Positions 26,031-34,640 of a stretch of 51,230 nucleotides of DNA are shown piece after piece (within the stretch, counting starts at the first letter, position 1; each line of letters opens with the position of its first letter). A program made the position numbers and the translations under genes. Source of the stretch: CAZSVE01 sp964610175 (lineage in GTDB: Bacteria > Pseudomonadota > Gammaproteobacteria > HK1); the NCBI GenBank assembly GCA_964610175.1, contig CAZSVE010000012.1, positions 1 through 51,230 of the forward strand, written 5' to 3'. The notes under the pieces are model-generated. The model saw nothing but the letters and a program-made list of their open reading frames with translations. It was not told the origin of the DNA and searched no databases.

Positions 26031-26378
26031 TTGCAGAATAGTATTTTCGAAGAATGGGTAGATGGAGAAGCCGAGCGAGCATCTTCTAAACTTGATACGG
26101 AAGAACCACTGACTCGGGACGATAAGTTAGTGATAGCACTTAAAGAGCAGATAAACCACTCTCATCGCTTGAATGAGGAATTTCGTCAAGAAATAAACGG
26201 GATTCGTGCCAAAATGGATGACATCGATAAGGTAGGCGCTGAAAACACGAAGAGCGTTTATCAGATGATCCATAGTCAATATCAGACAATCAATGCCCAA
26301 TGGAAAATGATCTATACCATAGGGTTAATTGTTGGTGTTGTGGGAGCGGTTGCAACGTTCTTCCGAATGAACGATTGA
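26031..26378 (+). CDS. Small coiled-coil membrane protein
   Basis: A 115-residue protein from a TTG at 26031, preceded by AGAAGGGGG; a longer start at 26001 is possible. Residues about 25-85 are charged and helical (KLVIALKEQINHSHRLNEEF), ending in a single C-terminal membrane segment (MIYTIGLIVGVVGAVATFF). The tail-anchored layout resembles small haemolysin XhlA-like or sensor-associated proteins, but no firm family is seen. It follows the split response regulator. Confidence 0.6.
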   Translation: MQNSIFEEWVDGEAERASSKLDTEEPLTRDDKLVIALKEQINHSHRLNEEFRQEINGIRAKMDDIDKVGAENTKSVYQMIHSQYQTINAQWKMIYTIGLIVGVVGAVATFFRMND

Positions 26379-26486
26379 CTACTATCATAATAGTCGCAAT
26401 ATATAGCAAAGGTCTTAGGAAGTAGATTGAGTGGACACTATCCTAGTTCTAGCATGGTGGGAGCGAAACAATACAGGAGAGCCAAG

Positions 26487-26765
26487 ATGAGCAAGTTATC
26501 GACTAAGGAAAAAATCGCATCCATTATCAATCATTGGTCACAACTCCTAATCGTATTGGGTGTATCGCTCACGGTAGGAATGATGGTCTTTTTTACCTAT
26601 GAAGATGTCGATCCGTACATCGAACTGCTTTTCTTCATTTTCATGATTGTATTGTTTTCGGTTGCTCTGCTGAAACAGCACAAAGATTATCTACACATGC
26701 AACGAGATCGGGAAAAGCTCCTGGAAAGGATGCGCGACATGGCCGATGATCGCCGCCCGTCATGA
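26487..26765 (+). CDS. Small two-segment membrane protein
   Basis: A 92-residue protein. The ATG at 26487 follows AGGAGAGCCAAG, a good ribosome binding site; a start 60 bp upstream has none. Residues about 18-36 (LLIVLGVSLTVGMMVFFTY) and 42-62 (IELLFFIFMIVLFSVALL) are membrane helices, followed by a basic helical tail (QHKDYLHMQRDREKLLERMR). Function unknown; adjacent to the other small membrane protein, so the two may work together. Confidence 0.6.
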   Translation: MSKLSTKEKIASIINHWSQLLIVLGVSLTVGMMVFFTYEDVDPYIELLFFIFMIVLFSVALLKQHKDYLHMQRDREKLLERMRDMADDRRPS

Positions 26766-26877
26766 TTGTGTTGCATGGGGAAAACCAAACCTTCCGCATC
26801 CTTGCCCATGCGGTAGCATGGTTGAGGACGCCCGATTGACATTCCTTATTGTCCAGTTCATCCGAACTTTACTTCCT

Positions 26878-26938
26878 CCATCTGGACATTCCCTCCGTCT
26901 GAATATTCCCCCTAATCTGAACATTCCTCCTATCTGAA
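26878..26938 (+). repeat. Short 17-18 bp tandem repeat
   Basis: Three and a half units of about ATCTGAACATTCCTCC (variants CATCTGGACATTCCCTC, CGTCTGAATATTCCCC) run up to 26938, close to malQ. Too short to interpret; it may be slippage-derived. Confidence 0.6.
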
Positions 26939-27023
26939 CTTGACCCGCCACCCTCTTTTCACACACACTTGCGGGCAACATTCGATGATTCGGCCCTGCC
27001 ACTGTTCAACCACTGAAAACTCG

Positions 27024-28577
27024 ATGAAACCTATACTATCCTCCGCTTCGAATACCCCTTCCACCCTCCATAAACGTCAAGCCGGTATCCTGTTGCATCC
27101 TACCTCCCTCCCCGGTGGCATAGCTCATGGTGATTTGGGGGAGAGTGCCTATCGGTTCGTGGATTTCATAGAGGCCGCCGGTTTTGGCGTTTGGCAGACC
27201 CTGCCGCTCGGTCCCATCGGTGCCTACGACAACCCGTATTCGAGCCCCTCGGTGAATGGAGGAAATGCGCGACTCATCAGCCCGGATATCCTGGTAGCGC
27301 GCGGTTGGTTGGATAGGTCGGAAAAGGATTGGGCGAAGGAGAAGGGGCTCATGGGGAAGAGTGCCTCTTTTTCATCGGAGGCGTTTGCCCACCACAAGCG
27401 TCTCCTCGTGGAGGCGCGCGAGGTTTTTTTCAGGAAGGCGACGGGGAAGGAGCGGGACAACTACGAGGCATTTGTCGCCGATCAAGCTTATTGGCTGGAT
27501 GATTATTCCATGTTCGAGGCGCTGCGCCAGAAACACGGGGGCAACCCATGGTGGGAGTGGACACCGAAGCTTCGGGATCGGGAGAAGGCGGCCATGCTCG
27601 AGGCGCGCAGACTGCTTGCCGATTCCATCGGGCAGATCGAGTTCGAGCAGTTTCTGTTTTTCGAGCAGTGGTTCGCGTTGAAGGAGTACGCCAACGAGCG
27701 GAGGGTCTTGTTGTTTGGCGATATGCCGATTTTCGTGGATTTGAACAACGCCAGCGTGTGGGCGCATCGTGATTATTTTCGTTTGGATAAAGAGGGCAGA
27801 CCCACGGTGGTGACGGGGGTTCCTCCGGATTATTTTTCGGCGACGGGGCAGTTGTGGGGGAATCCTCATTATGATTGGGAGCGAATGGGCAAGGATGGTT
27901 TCTTGTGGTGGCGTGATCGGTTTCGAGGTCATCTGCAGTTGTTCGATCTGTTACGCGTGGATCATTTTCGCGGTTTCGAGGCCTCGTGGGAGGTGCCCAT
28001 CAGGGATAAGACGGCGATGAATGGCCGCTGGGTAAAGGCACCGGGTGTAGAGTTGTTCCGGGTGCTGGGGAAGGTTTTTCCGGTGTTACCGCTGATTGCC
28101 GAGGATCTGGGAGTGATTACCCCGGAGGTGGATGCACTTCGGGACGCGTTCGGATTTCCAGGCATGAAGGTATTGCAGTTCGGCTTCGATGGGAATTCGG
28201 ATAATCCCCATGTTCCGCACCGTCACACCGTCAACTCGGTGGTCTATGCGGGGACCCATGATAACGATACCACCCTGGGTTGGTTCGAGGACCTCGAGGC
28301 GAAGGAGCGAAACAGGGCGTGTGACTATCTGAATCTTTCCAGGGGGATCGCCGGAGGGGATTTTGCCGAGGTCCTGATGCGCACGGCCCTGGCCTCGGTA
28401 GGCAACCTGGCTGTTCTCAGCATGCAGGATATTCTTGGTTTGGCTTCCGAGGGTCGCATGAATACACCGGGTACGGCCAAGGGTAATTGGCGCTGGCGTT
28501 TTTCGTGGGATCAGGTTTCACCCGATCTCGGCCCAAACCTGCGGGATCTCGTAACGCTCTATGGGCGGGATTTCTGA
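27024..28577 (+). CDS. malQ: 4-alpha-glucanotransferase (amylomaltase)
   Basis: A 517-residue GH77 enzyme that moves alpha-1,4-glucan segments between maltodextrins in glycogen or maltose metabolism. Evidence in order: RQAGILLHPTSLPGG, WQTLPLGPIGAYDNPYSSPS, LFGDMPIFVDLNNASVWAH, the nucleophile in LLRVDHFRGFEASWEVP (Asp in RVDHFRG), the acid/base Glu in LIAEDLGVITPEV, and VYAGTHDNDTTLGW for the third catalytic Asp. Length fits the standard bacterial type without the long N-terminal domain of E. coli MalQ. The ATG at 27024 is chosen as the nearest to the conserved start; earlier starts are possible. No signal peptide. Confidence 0.95.
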   Translation: MKPILSSASNTPSTLHKRQAGILLHPTSLPGGIAHGDLGESAYRFVDFIEAAGFGVWQTLPLGPIGAYDNPYSSPSVNGGNARLISPDILVARGWLDRSEKDWAKEKGLMGKSASFSSEAFAHHKRLLVEAREVFFRKATGKERDNYEAFVADQAYWLDDYSMFEALRQKHGGNPWWEWTPKLRDREKAAMLEARRLLADSIGQIEFEQFLFFEQWFALKEYANERRVLLFGDMPIFVDLNNASVWAHRDYFRLDKEGRPTVVTGVPPDYFSATGQLWGNPHYDWERMGKDGFLWWRDRFRGHLQLFDLLRVDHFRGFEASWEVPIRDKTAMNGRWVKAPGVELFRVLGKVFPVLPLIAEDLGVITPEVDALRDAFGFPGMKVLQFGFDGNSDNPHVPHRHTVNSVVYAGTHDNDTTLGWFEDLEAKERNRACDYLNLSRGIAGGDFAEVLMRTALASVGNLAVLSMQDILGLASEGRMNTPGTAKGNWRWRFSWDQVSPDLGPNLRDLVTLYGRDF

Positions 28578-28709
28578 TTTGTCTATTTCCCGTTCATCTT
28601 CCCAGCGAAGCTTGTGCTCGAACCGATGAAGCATCATTTGGTATCGAGAGCAAAATCAGCGTTTAGTAAAACTCGACTCATCGGCGAAGATAAGCGGGGA
28701 ATAAACAAA
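28578..28709 (+). repeat. R2 element with both terminal inverted repeats, copy b
   Basis: The left end 28578-28601 (TTTGTCTATTTCCCGTTCAT then CTTC) and right end 28686-28709 are inverse complements at 20 of 24 positions. Between them is the R2 core (GAGCAAAATCAGCGTTTAG). This is the most complete R2 copy and shows that the family has the shape of a miniature inverted-repeat element. It begins directly after the malQ stop. Confidence 0.75.
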
Positions 28710-28754
28710 GTAAATGGGTCACCCTTGTCATGGGGTCGACTTTACGTAAATCCC

Positions 28755-28846
28755 CAAAGGGTTCGGAAAAACAAAGATTCCGAAAAATCCGGTGCGCGTG
28801 CCAAGCCCCATCGCTTCAGTCTTGGCGCGAAGCGCTAACATGTTCT
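28755..28846 (+). repeat. Dispersed repeat family R1, copy e
   Basis: GTTCGGAAAAACAAAGATTC through GCTAACATGTTC. The first stem is TTCGG/CCGAA, perfectly paired. It lies between malQ and pgi. Confidence 0.75.
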
Positions 28847-28899
28847 TCATGCTTTGCCGGTTCGAGGCGAAGCTTCGTTAGGTTTTATTTTTTGTAGTG

Positions 28900-29154
28900 A
28901 TGTCGAAAGACGATACGATTTTGGTGTGGTTTTTGCTCCATGAGGCCTGGCTCAAGAATGCCCTGGAGTTTTGGGGATTCTTGCTGGATGTTCTGGGCAA
29001 GGAAACCTCGGAAATCAAGGAGGAAGTGGAAGCGAATGCAGCAGAAGTAAATAATGCAGCGGTCCTAAACAAGGAGGCGGCGGAGCCAGAAGCAGCGGAA
29101 ATAGATGAAGCAATGCAACCGAATGAAGAAACAGCACAAATTGGGGAGAATCAA
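28900..29154 (+). other. In-frame open stretch upstream of pgi
   Basis: Eighty-five codons open in the pgi frame from an ATG at 28900. The first 30 residues (ILVWFLLHEAWLKNALEFWG) are hydrophobic/aromatic; the rest is a low-complexity acidic Ala/Glu/Asn run that can be read as imperfect heptads (EVEANAA, EVNNAAV, LNKEAAE). It is not part of known Pgi proteins. It could be an N-terminal extension, a separate fused frame, or untranslated leader. The strong internal start at 29155 argues that most Pgi is made without it. Confidence 0.4.
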
Positions 29155-30810
29155 GTGACGACGACGATACTTGCCACCAAACGCGCGGCCTGGGCCAGAC
29201 TGAAGGCCCATCACAAGGAGATGGAAGGGATCCACATGCGGGATCTTTTCGCCGAGGATCCAAAGCGTTTCGAACATTTTCATGCACAAGCTTGTGGTCT
29301 GACGATGGATTACTCGAAGCATCGCATCCGTTCGGGGACCGTGGATCTGTTGACGGGGCTTGCGCGCGAGTCGGATCTGGATGGCTGGATCGGGCGCATG
29401 ATGAGTGGCGAGCGGATCAATAATACGGAAGACCGCGCGGCACTGCATGCCGCATTGCGTTATGGGGCACCCGGTGCATTTCCCGCAGGGGAGGCGGATG
29501 TGATGCCGGGGGTGCGGGATGTATTGGGCCGTATCCGGCGATTCGCGGACGAGGTTCAAAGCGGCACTTGGCGTGGATATACGGGGCACCCTATCGAGAC
29601 GATAGTGAATATCGGCATCGGTGGTTCGGATTTGGGTCCGGTGATGGCGACTCGAGCCTTGGGGGCCTATCAGCACGAGCGCCTTACGGGCCATTTCGTT
29701 TCGAATCTGGATGCCACGCAGCTCATGGAGGCGCTGAATGGATTGGATCCCGCGACTACGCTGTTCATCATTGCCTCGAAGACCTTCACCACCCAAGAGA
29801 CGCTGACCAATGCCAATAGCGCTCGAAAATGGTTCGTCGAACGAGCGGGGGAGGATGCGGTCGCCAAGCATTTCGTCGCCGTTTCCACGGCACTGGATCG
29901 CACCAGCGCCTTTGGCATCAGTCCCGCGAATGTGTTCGAGTTTTGGGACTGGGTGGGTGGTCGCTATTCCCTGTGGTCGGCCATCGGGCTCTCCATCGCC
30001 ACCTTGATCGGCACAGATAATTTCGAGGAGCTTTTGGCCGGTGGGCACGATATGGATGAGCATTTCCGCACCGCGCCTTACGACAAGAACCTGCCCGTCC
30101 TGATGGGGCTGCTGGATTTGTGGTATCGGGACTTTTTCGGGGCGCAATCCCATGTTGTCCTGCCTTACGACTATGCGCTTCGCAGTTTCCCGGATTATCT
30201 GCAACAACTGGAAATGGAGAGTAACGGCAAGCGCGTCACCCGGGATGGAGAGGCAGTGGACTATCCTACCGGTTCCATTATTTGGGGCGGTCCTGGAAAT
30301 AACGGTCAACATGCCTTCTATCAGCTCATGCATCAGGGGAAGACATTGATTCCGTCGGACTTCATCGTCCCCATGCGTTGCCAGTATTCCACGGGGGAGC
30401 ACGACGACGCCATGCTTTCCAACGCCTTGGCCCAGACCGAGGCCCTGATGAAGGGCAAAAACGAGAAAGAGGTGAGACAGGCGCTGATAGAGAGCGGTAT
30501 GACTGGAAAGGAACTGGAGGCCGCCCTTCCCCATCGGGTGTTACCGGGTAATCAACCGAGCACTACCCTGGTTTATGAGCATTTGACGCCGCGCATCCTG
30601 GGTTCCCTGATTGCCCTTTACGAGCACAAGGTGTTTACCGGGAGCGTGATTTGGGGACTCGACGCCTTCGATCAATGGGGCGTGGAGCTGGGCAAACAGA
30701 TGGCCAAGGTGATCATGCCCGAATTGAGATCGCCACGGGAGATCACGGACCACGATTCGTCCACCAACGGATTGATTAATCTCATCAGGAAAGGACGGGG
30801 AATCTCGTGA
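29155..30810 (+). CDS. pgi: Glucose-6-phosphate isomerase
   Basis: A 551-residue cytoplasmic enzyme interconverting glucose 6-phosphate and fructose 6-phosphate. Signatures in order: MRDLFAEDPKRFEHF, NNTEDRAALHAALRYG, TIVNIGIGGSDLGPVMATRA, FIIASKTFTTQETLTNA, FWDWVGGRYSLWSAIGLS, the catalytic Glu in YLQQLEMESNGK, WGGPGNNGQHAFYQLMHQG with catalytic His, and the terminal DQWGVELGKQMAK. The GTG at 29155 is chosen because GGGGAG precedes it and the length then matches E. coli Pgi (549); a longer frame begins at 28900. An R2 element follows the stop. It links the glucan genes to fba and pckG. Confidence 0.95.
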   Translation: MTTTILATKRAAWARLKAHHKEMEGIHMRDLFAEDPKRFEHFHAQACGLTMDYSKHRIRSGTVDLLTGLARESDLDGWIGRMMSGERINNTEDRAALHAALRYGAPGAFPAGEADVMPGVRDVLGRIRRFADEVQSGTWRGYTGHPIETIVNIGIGGSDLGPVMATRALGAYQHERLTGHFVSNLDATQLMEALNGLDPATTLFIIASKTFTTQETLTNANSARKWFVERAGEDAVAKHFVAVSTALDRTSAFGISPANVFEFWDWVGGRYSLWSAIGLSIATLIGTDNFEELLAGGHDMDEHFRTAPYDKNLPVLMGLLDLWYRDFFGAQSHVVLPYDYALRSFPDYLQQLEMESNGKRVTRDGEAVDYPTGSIIWGGPGNNGQHAFYQLMHQGKTLIPSDFIVPMRCQYSTGEHDDAMLSNALAQTEALMKGKNEKEVRQALIESGMTGKELEAALPHRVLPGNQPSTTLVYEHLTPRILGSLIALYEHKVFTGSVIWGLDAFDQWGVELGKQMAKVIMPELRSPREITDHDSSTNGLINLIRKGRGIS

Positions 30811-30861
30811 TCCATCCCCTGGGTGGGGGACTGGGGGGACCTCTGTTTTTCAGAGCTTCCC

Positions 30862-31032
30862 TGGTGAAGCTTCGCCTCGCTCCGAACCGATGAAACAGAC
30901 CTAACGATCATGTAGGCGGGCCGCCACCCCGGATAATGAAAAAGCGCCTGCTGTTTCATAGTAAGGCATCGGTAAAGCAAAATCGCTGTTCCATAAAACT
31001 CGGCCCAGTTGCCGAGCGGGAAATAAACGAAT
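30862..31032 (+). repeat. Dispersed repeat family R2, copy c, interrupted
   Basis: The R2 sequence from GTGAAGCTTCGCCTCG to GAGCGGGAAATAAACGAAT is interrupted between GATGAAACAG and CTGTTTCATAG by about 55 bp; ATGAAACAG and CTGTTTCAT bracket the extra piece as an inverted pair. It is directly followed by R3 copy b. Confidence 0.65.
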
Positions 31033-31139
31033 CAATCTGCAAGTGACTATGACGGAAAGGGATTTCCGGTGCGGTTCTTGTCCAAGAAATCGGGCTTTGT
31101 GTTTCGACGTATTCAGGACGTGCAGCAAGTCGAAACATG
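31033..31139 (+). repeat. Structured repeat R3, copy b
   Basis: CAATCTGCAAGTGACTATGA through GCAAGTCGAAACATG aligns with copy a at 25669 along its length. Stems are kept with different bases: CGGAAA/TTTCCG versus CCAGAAA/TTTCTGG, and TGTTTCGAC/GTCGAAACA versus TGTTTTAAC/GTTAAAACA. As in copy a, the right end supplies an ATG (31137) in frame with the next gene. Confidence 0.85.
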
Positions 31140-31163
31140 GTGCCTGGAAAGTATCATTATTCC

Positions 31164-32774
31164 ATGCCATCACGCGCCGCGATTGTCGATCTGGGTTCGA
31201 ATACGTCTCGTTTGGTGATCTACGAGTATGAACCGGGTAAGTGGTTCAATCTGACCGACGAGGTGCGCGAGGTGGTGCGTCTGCGCGAGGGAATGGGCAA
31301 TACCAATGTCCTGCGCGGGGCCGCTATCGAGCGGAGCCTCAATGCGTTGCGCATGTTTCGCACCCTTTGCAATGTGGTCGGCGTGGAGGATATCACCGCC
31401 GTTACCACCAGCGCGGTCCGGGATGCGGAGAACAGGGAATCGTTTCTGGCGCGCGTCAAGGCCGATACCGGATGGGAGCTGCGCATCCTTTCCGGGGAGG
31501 AAGAAGGCTACTATGGCGCATTGGGGGCCATCAACTCCACCGGGCTGCGGGAAGGCTTCGTGGTGGACATGGGGGGCGGTAGCGCCCAGGTTACCGAGGT
31601 GCGAGGTGGATTTCCGGGACGCTGCGTGAGTCTGCCCCTGGGCGCCTTGCGATTGACGGAGCTCTTTCTCGCAGCGGAGGAAGTATCCATCGAGCAGGTC
31701 GAGGCATTACAGGGGTTTGTCCAGGAGCAATTGGCACCGCTCGATTGGTTCCGAGCCGGATCGGGCAATGAACTCGTCATCATCGGCGGCACGATCCGCA
31801 ACCTTGCGCAAATCGATCAGGAAAAGTACGCATACCCGTTGGATTCCGTGCACGCCTACAGGTTTCCCGCCGAAAACCTGCACGCCATCAGTGATCATCT
31901 TTGGCGTGTTCCATGCAAGAAACGACATGCCGTGCCGGGACTTCGCGCCGATCGCGCCGATATCATTCATGCCGGTGCCCTGACGTACAGCGTAATATTC
32001 GATCATAGCGGGTTCGACTCCGCGGCTGTCAGCCGCTACGGTTTACGGGAAGGCATGTTTTGCGAGCGTTTCCTGAGCGACCGGCCGAGGCCGGTTATCG
32101 ATGATCTCCGTAGATTCAGTGTTCTCAGTCTGGGACGGACCTTCGCGGGCAATGAGGCCCATAGCAGGCATGTAGCGCATCTTTCGCTGCGTATGTTCGA
32201 CGATCTGTATCCGGCTCATAAGCTCGATGCCGATTATCGCGAACTACTTTGGGCCGCGGGGATGTTGCACGACGTCGGGACCGCCATTGGCTATGATTAC
32301 CACCACCATCATTCCAGCTACATCGTACTCAACCACACCCTGCCCGGTTACACCCCTCGGGAACTTGCGCTGATCTCCCTGCTATGCCGTTATCACCGTA
32401 ATAAAGGGAAACCAAAACCACGCGGGCTTGCTTCGTTGCTGTTGCAACCGGATAAACGGGCGTTGCGCATTCTCGCCGGAATATTGCGCCTTTGCGAATA
32501 CCTCGAGCGGGGGCGTCGTCGGGTAATTCGTGATTTACGATGTCATCTCGATGAAGAAAACAAATGGGTGCAAATCGAGGCGCTGGCAGATAGCGATGCC
32601 AAGATGGAACTGTGGGATGCCGGGCGGAATATCGATGTATTGAAACGAGCCTTGAAGATGCAAGTCGAACTGGTCGCTGGCGTGTGGCACCCAGAGGACT
32701 TGGATTCTTCCGGCGGCGGGGGCCTTTCCAACGAGGGCATCCCCGCACCCTCGTTGACACAAACGGACCGATAA
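31164..32774 (+). CDS. ppx: Ppx/GppA-family phosphatase with HD domain
   Basis: A 536-residue protein of the exopolyphosphatase/guanosine pentaphosphatase family, degrading polyphosphate or pppGpp. The N-terminal ASKHA fold shows AAIVDLGSNTSRLVIYEYE, TTSAVRDAENRESFLARV, ILSGEEEGYYGALGAINS, FVVDMGGGSAQVTEV and ELVIIGGTIRNLAQID. The C-terminal domain has HSRHVAHLSLRMFDDL and MLHDVGTAIGYDYHHHHSSY, HD-type metal residues. Polyphosphatase versus ppGpp phosphatase cannot be separated by eye. The ATG at 31164 gives the usual start; an in-frame ATG at 31137 lies at the edge of repeat R3 and would add nine residues. It lies upstream of phaE and phaC. Confidence 0.88.
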   Translation: MPSRAAIVDLGSNTSRLVIYEYEPGKWFNLTDEVREVVRLREGMGNTNVLRGAAIERSLNALRMFRTLCNVVGVEDITAVTTSAVRDAENRESFLARVKADTGWELRILSGEEEGYYGALGAINSTGLREGFVVDMGGGSAQVTEVRGGFPGRCVSLPLGALRLTELFLAAEEVSIEQVEALQGFVQEQLAPLDWFRAGSGNELVIIGGTIRNLAQIDQEKYAYPLDSVHAYRFPAENLHAISDHLWRVPCKKRHAVPGLRADRADIIHAGALTYSVIFDHSGFDSAAVSRYGLREGMFCERFLSDRPRPVIDDLRRFSVLSLGRTFAGNEAHSRHVAHLSLRMFDDLYPAHKLDADYRELLWAAGMLHDVGTAIGYDYHHHHSSYIVLNHTLPGYTPRELALISLLCRYHRNKGKPKPRGLASLLLQPDKRALRILAGILRLCEYLERGRRRVIRDLRCHLDEENKWVQIEALADSDAKMELWDAGRNIDVLKRALKMQVELVAGVWHPEDLDSSGGGGLSNEGIPAPSLTQTDR

Positions 32775-32783
32775 ACCTATAGT
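32754..32783 (+). promoter_or_regulatory. Probable sigma-70 promoter upstream of phaE
   Basis: TTGACA (32754-32759) and TATAGT (32778-32783) are separated by 18 bp, close to consensus. The -35 box lies in the last codons of ppx, and the phaE start is about 270 bp downstream, so the transcript would have a long leader. A GCCTCC/GGAGGC hairpin lies within that leader near 32963-32977. Confidence 0.55.
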
Positions 32784-33054
32784 CCTACGCCGATATATGG
32801 CCCCCGCCCAAAAGCGCAGGTTTGTACAAACAAGGGGAAGGGAGGAAGCAAACTCCTTGCGGAATAACGGAAGAGGGGTATCGCTTCCGAATCTTTTTTT
32901 CAAGGGATGCACCAAAGTACGAAGGACGCATCGAAGTACGGCGACGTATGATCAGTCGGGGCCTCCGCTGGAGGCATGACGGATAGAATCACGAACCATG
33001 GCTATTCGAAATCATCCGGAAAAAACAATAGCGATCGGCATCGGAGGAGATAAT

Positions 33055-34497
33055 ATGAACCAGACCGAACAGACCGAATCTATGATGAAGATGTGGAGCG
33101 ACGTCCAGAAGCAATTCATGGGCGGTTGGTACGACCTGACGCAAGGTATGTCCGGTCTGCCCGGCGTATCGGCGACGCCGGATCTATCCCAATTGATGAA
33201 CTGGTTCAAACCCGGATTCATGCCTGGATTCACCGGGGGGACTGGCGGCGCCACCGACGCTCGATCCGCGGCGGGCAATCTCCTGTCCACCCAGGCCATG
33301 ATGATGCAGGCCTTTGGGATGTTGACCCGTGCCTGGCAGGCAGCGTCCTCCAATGCCTCCGAGGGCAAGCCATGGGGATTGGACCTCGATACATTCCTGA
33401 AACAATGGAGTAATGAACTCATCGGCGTTCCGGGGCGCTTCTCCGCGACCGGCACGGACATGAAAGAACTGATGGGTTCCTTCCTCGGTGAATGGGGTCC
33501 TTTGCTCAAACCGTGGTTGGCTTCCATGCAAGGCATGGGGCTTGGTGGACCCATGACCGACATACTGATGGGAGAACAATTGCCCTTCCAAAAAATGTTC
33601 GGCACGGGTGCGGAACCCGCCTTCCAGGATCTCGCCCAAATTCCAATGATGGGGGTCAGCCGTGAGCAAATGGCCAAGATCTCGCGTGCCTTCGACTCCC
33701 ATGTCGATCTGCGCAAGGCGCTGCACAAATACCAAACCGCCATGGCAAAGGGTATTGCCGAAGCCATGAAGGAGACCATGGAGAAGCTGGTGGAACTTGC
33801 CAGGAAAGACGAAAAGATTTCCAACGTGCGGGAACTGATAAGTCTTTGGGTCAAGACTACCGATAAGAAACTCACCCAAATGTACGTCACGGATGAGTTC
33901 ACGGTCGTCCAGGCCGAAATGTCCAAGGCAAGCCTCGACAACAAGCGCGCGCAACGGGCCGTGTTGGAAATGATCCTCACACAGTTCGATATTCCAACCC
34001 GCACCGAACTCGATGACGCCTACAAGACGCTCTATAACCTCAAAAAGGAGGTAAGGGAATTGCGCACCGATACCGTCGATGTGCGTAATGGACACAAGCA
34101 GGCGGAAGCCGAAATGATGGAAATGCGCAATGCGCGCAAGCGGGCGGAAGTCGAGGCAATGGAAATGCGCAGTGCGCGCGAGCAGGCGGAGTCCGAAGCA
34201 GCGGAACTGCGCAGCAAATCCAAGAAGTTGGAATCCGAGCTGGCGTCGCTACGCGATGCAATGCAAAAAATGGAAACCAAACTCGGTGAGGACATCGCAA
34301 AGGCCGTCAAGGCCATAAAGACTCCCGAACCTGCCAGGCCCTCCGGGCCTGCTGCTGTCGATACCAAGGCACCGCCCAGATCCGCCGCGCCGCCGCCCAA
34401 GCCTGCTGCCGCGCCGCCCGGACCTGCCGCCGGGCCCACGGAGGACAAGGGCAAGGAGGCCGCCAAGGCCGCCAAGAAAAAGCCCACGGTGAATTAG
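33055..34497 (+). CDS. phaE: PHA synthase class III subunit PhaE
   Basis: A 480-residue non-catalytic subunit that activates PhaC for polymerising 3-hydroxyacyl-CoA into storage polyester granules. PhaE hallmarks are the N-terminal MMKMWSDVQKQFMGGWYDL, the central AFDSHVDLRKALHKYQTAMA and the ISNVRELISLWVKTTDKK helix, then FTVVQAEMSKASLDNKRAQR. Typical PhaE is about 360 residues; this one adds four 14-residue coiled-coil repeats (about residues 345-400) and a Pro/Ala/Lys-rich tail (about 420-480). The tail could bind DNA or granule proteins, in the manner of phasin-like PhaF tails, but this is inference. The ATG at 33055 has GGAGGAGA upstream; an earlier in-frame start lacks it. phaC follows after an inserted R2 element. 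Confidence 0.92.
   Translation: MNQTEQTESMMKMWSDVQKQFMGGWYDLTQGMSGLPGVSATPDLSQLMNWFKPGFMPGFTGGTGGATDARSAAGNLLSTQAMMMQAFGMLTRAWQAASSNASEGKPWGLDLDTFLKQWSNELIGVPGRFSATGTDMKELMGSFLGEWGPLLKPWLASMQGMGLGGPMTDILMGEQLPFQKMFGTGAEPAFQDLAQIPMMGVSREQMAKISRAFDSHVDLRKALHKYQTAMAKGIAEAMKETMEKLVELARKDEKISNVRELISLWVKTTDKKLTQMYVTDEFTVVQAEMSKASLDNKRAQRAVLEMILTQFDIPTRTELDDAYKTLYNLKKEVRELRTDTVDVRNGHKQAEAEMMEMRNARKRAEVEAMEMRSAREQAESEAAELRSKSKKLESELASLRDAMQKMETKLGEDIAKAVKAIKTPEPARPSGPAAVDTKAPPRSAAPPPKPAAAPPGPAAGPTEDKGKEAAKAAKKKPTVN
34087..34254 (+). repeat. Four 42-bp coding repeats in phaE
   Basis: Four consecutive units of 42 bp (34087, 34129, 34171, 34213) encode GHKQAEAEMMEMRN-like 14-mers: NGHKQAEAEMMEMR, NARKRAEVEAMEMR, SAREQAESEAAELR and SKSKKLESELASLR. 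Length is twice 21 bp, i.e. two heptads per unit, extending a coiled coil. Confidence 0.85.
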
Positions 34498-34640
34498 TTT
34501 AGTTTGTTTATTTTCCGCTCGGCTTCGCAAATGATTCAAGTTTTGCGAAACGCCGGTTTTGCCTTACCAATCGATGCCTGGGTCTGTCTTGTCGGTTCGA
34601 GGTGAAGCTCCGCTGGCAGGACATTCCTGGCGTAGGAAAT
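34498..34640 (-). repeat. Dispersed repeat family R2, copy d, between phaE and phaC
   Basis: Inverted copy: GTTTGTTTATTTTCCGCTCG begins four bases after the phaE stop, and the core (TTTTGCGAAACGCCGGTTTTGC) and far end (GGTGAAGCTCCGC) follow. It widens the phaE-phaC junction to about 250 bp. Confidence 0.75.

Noticed and set aside
29065..30534. A 489-codon open frame antisense to pgi.
   Set aside because: It mirrors the Pgi coding frame and contains no recognisable domain.
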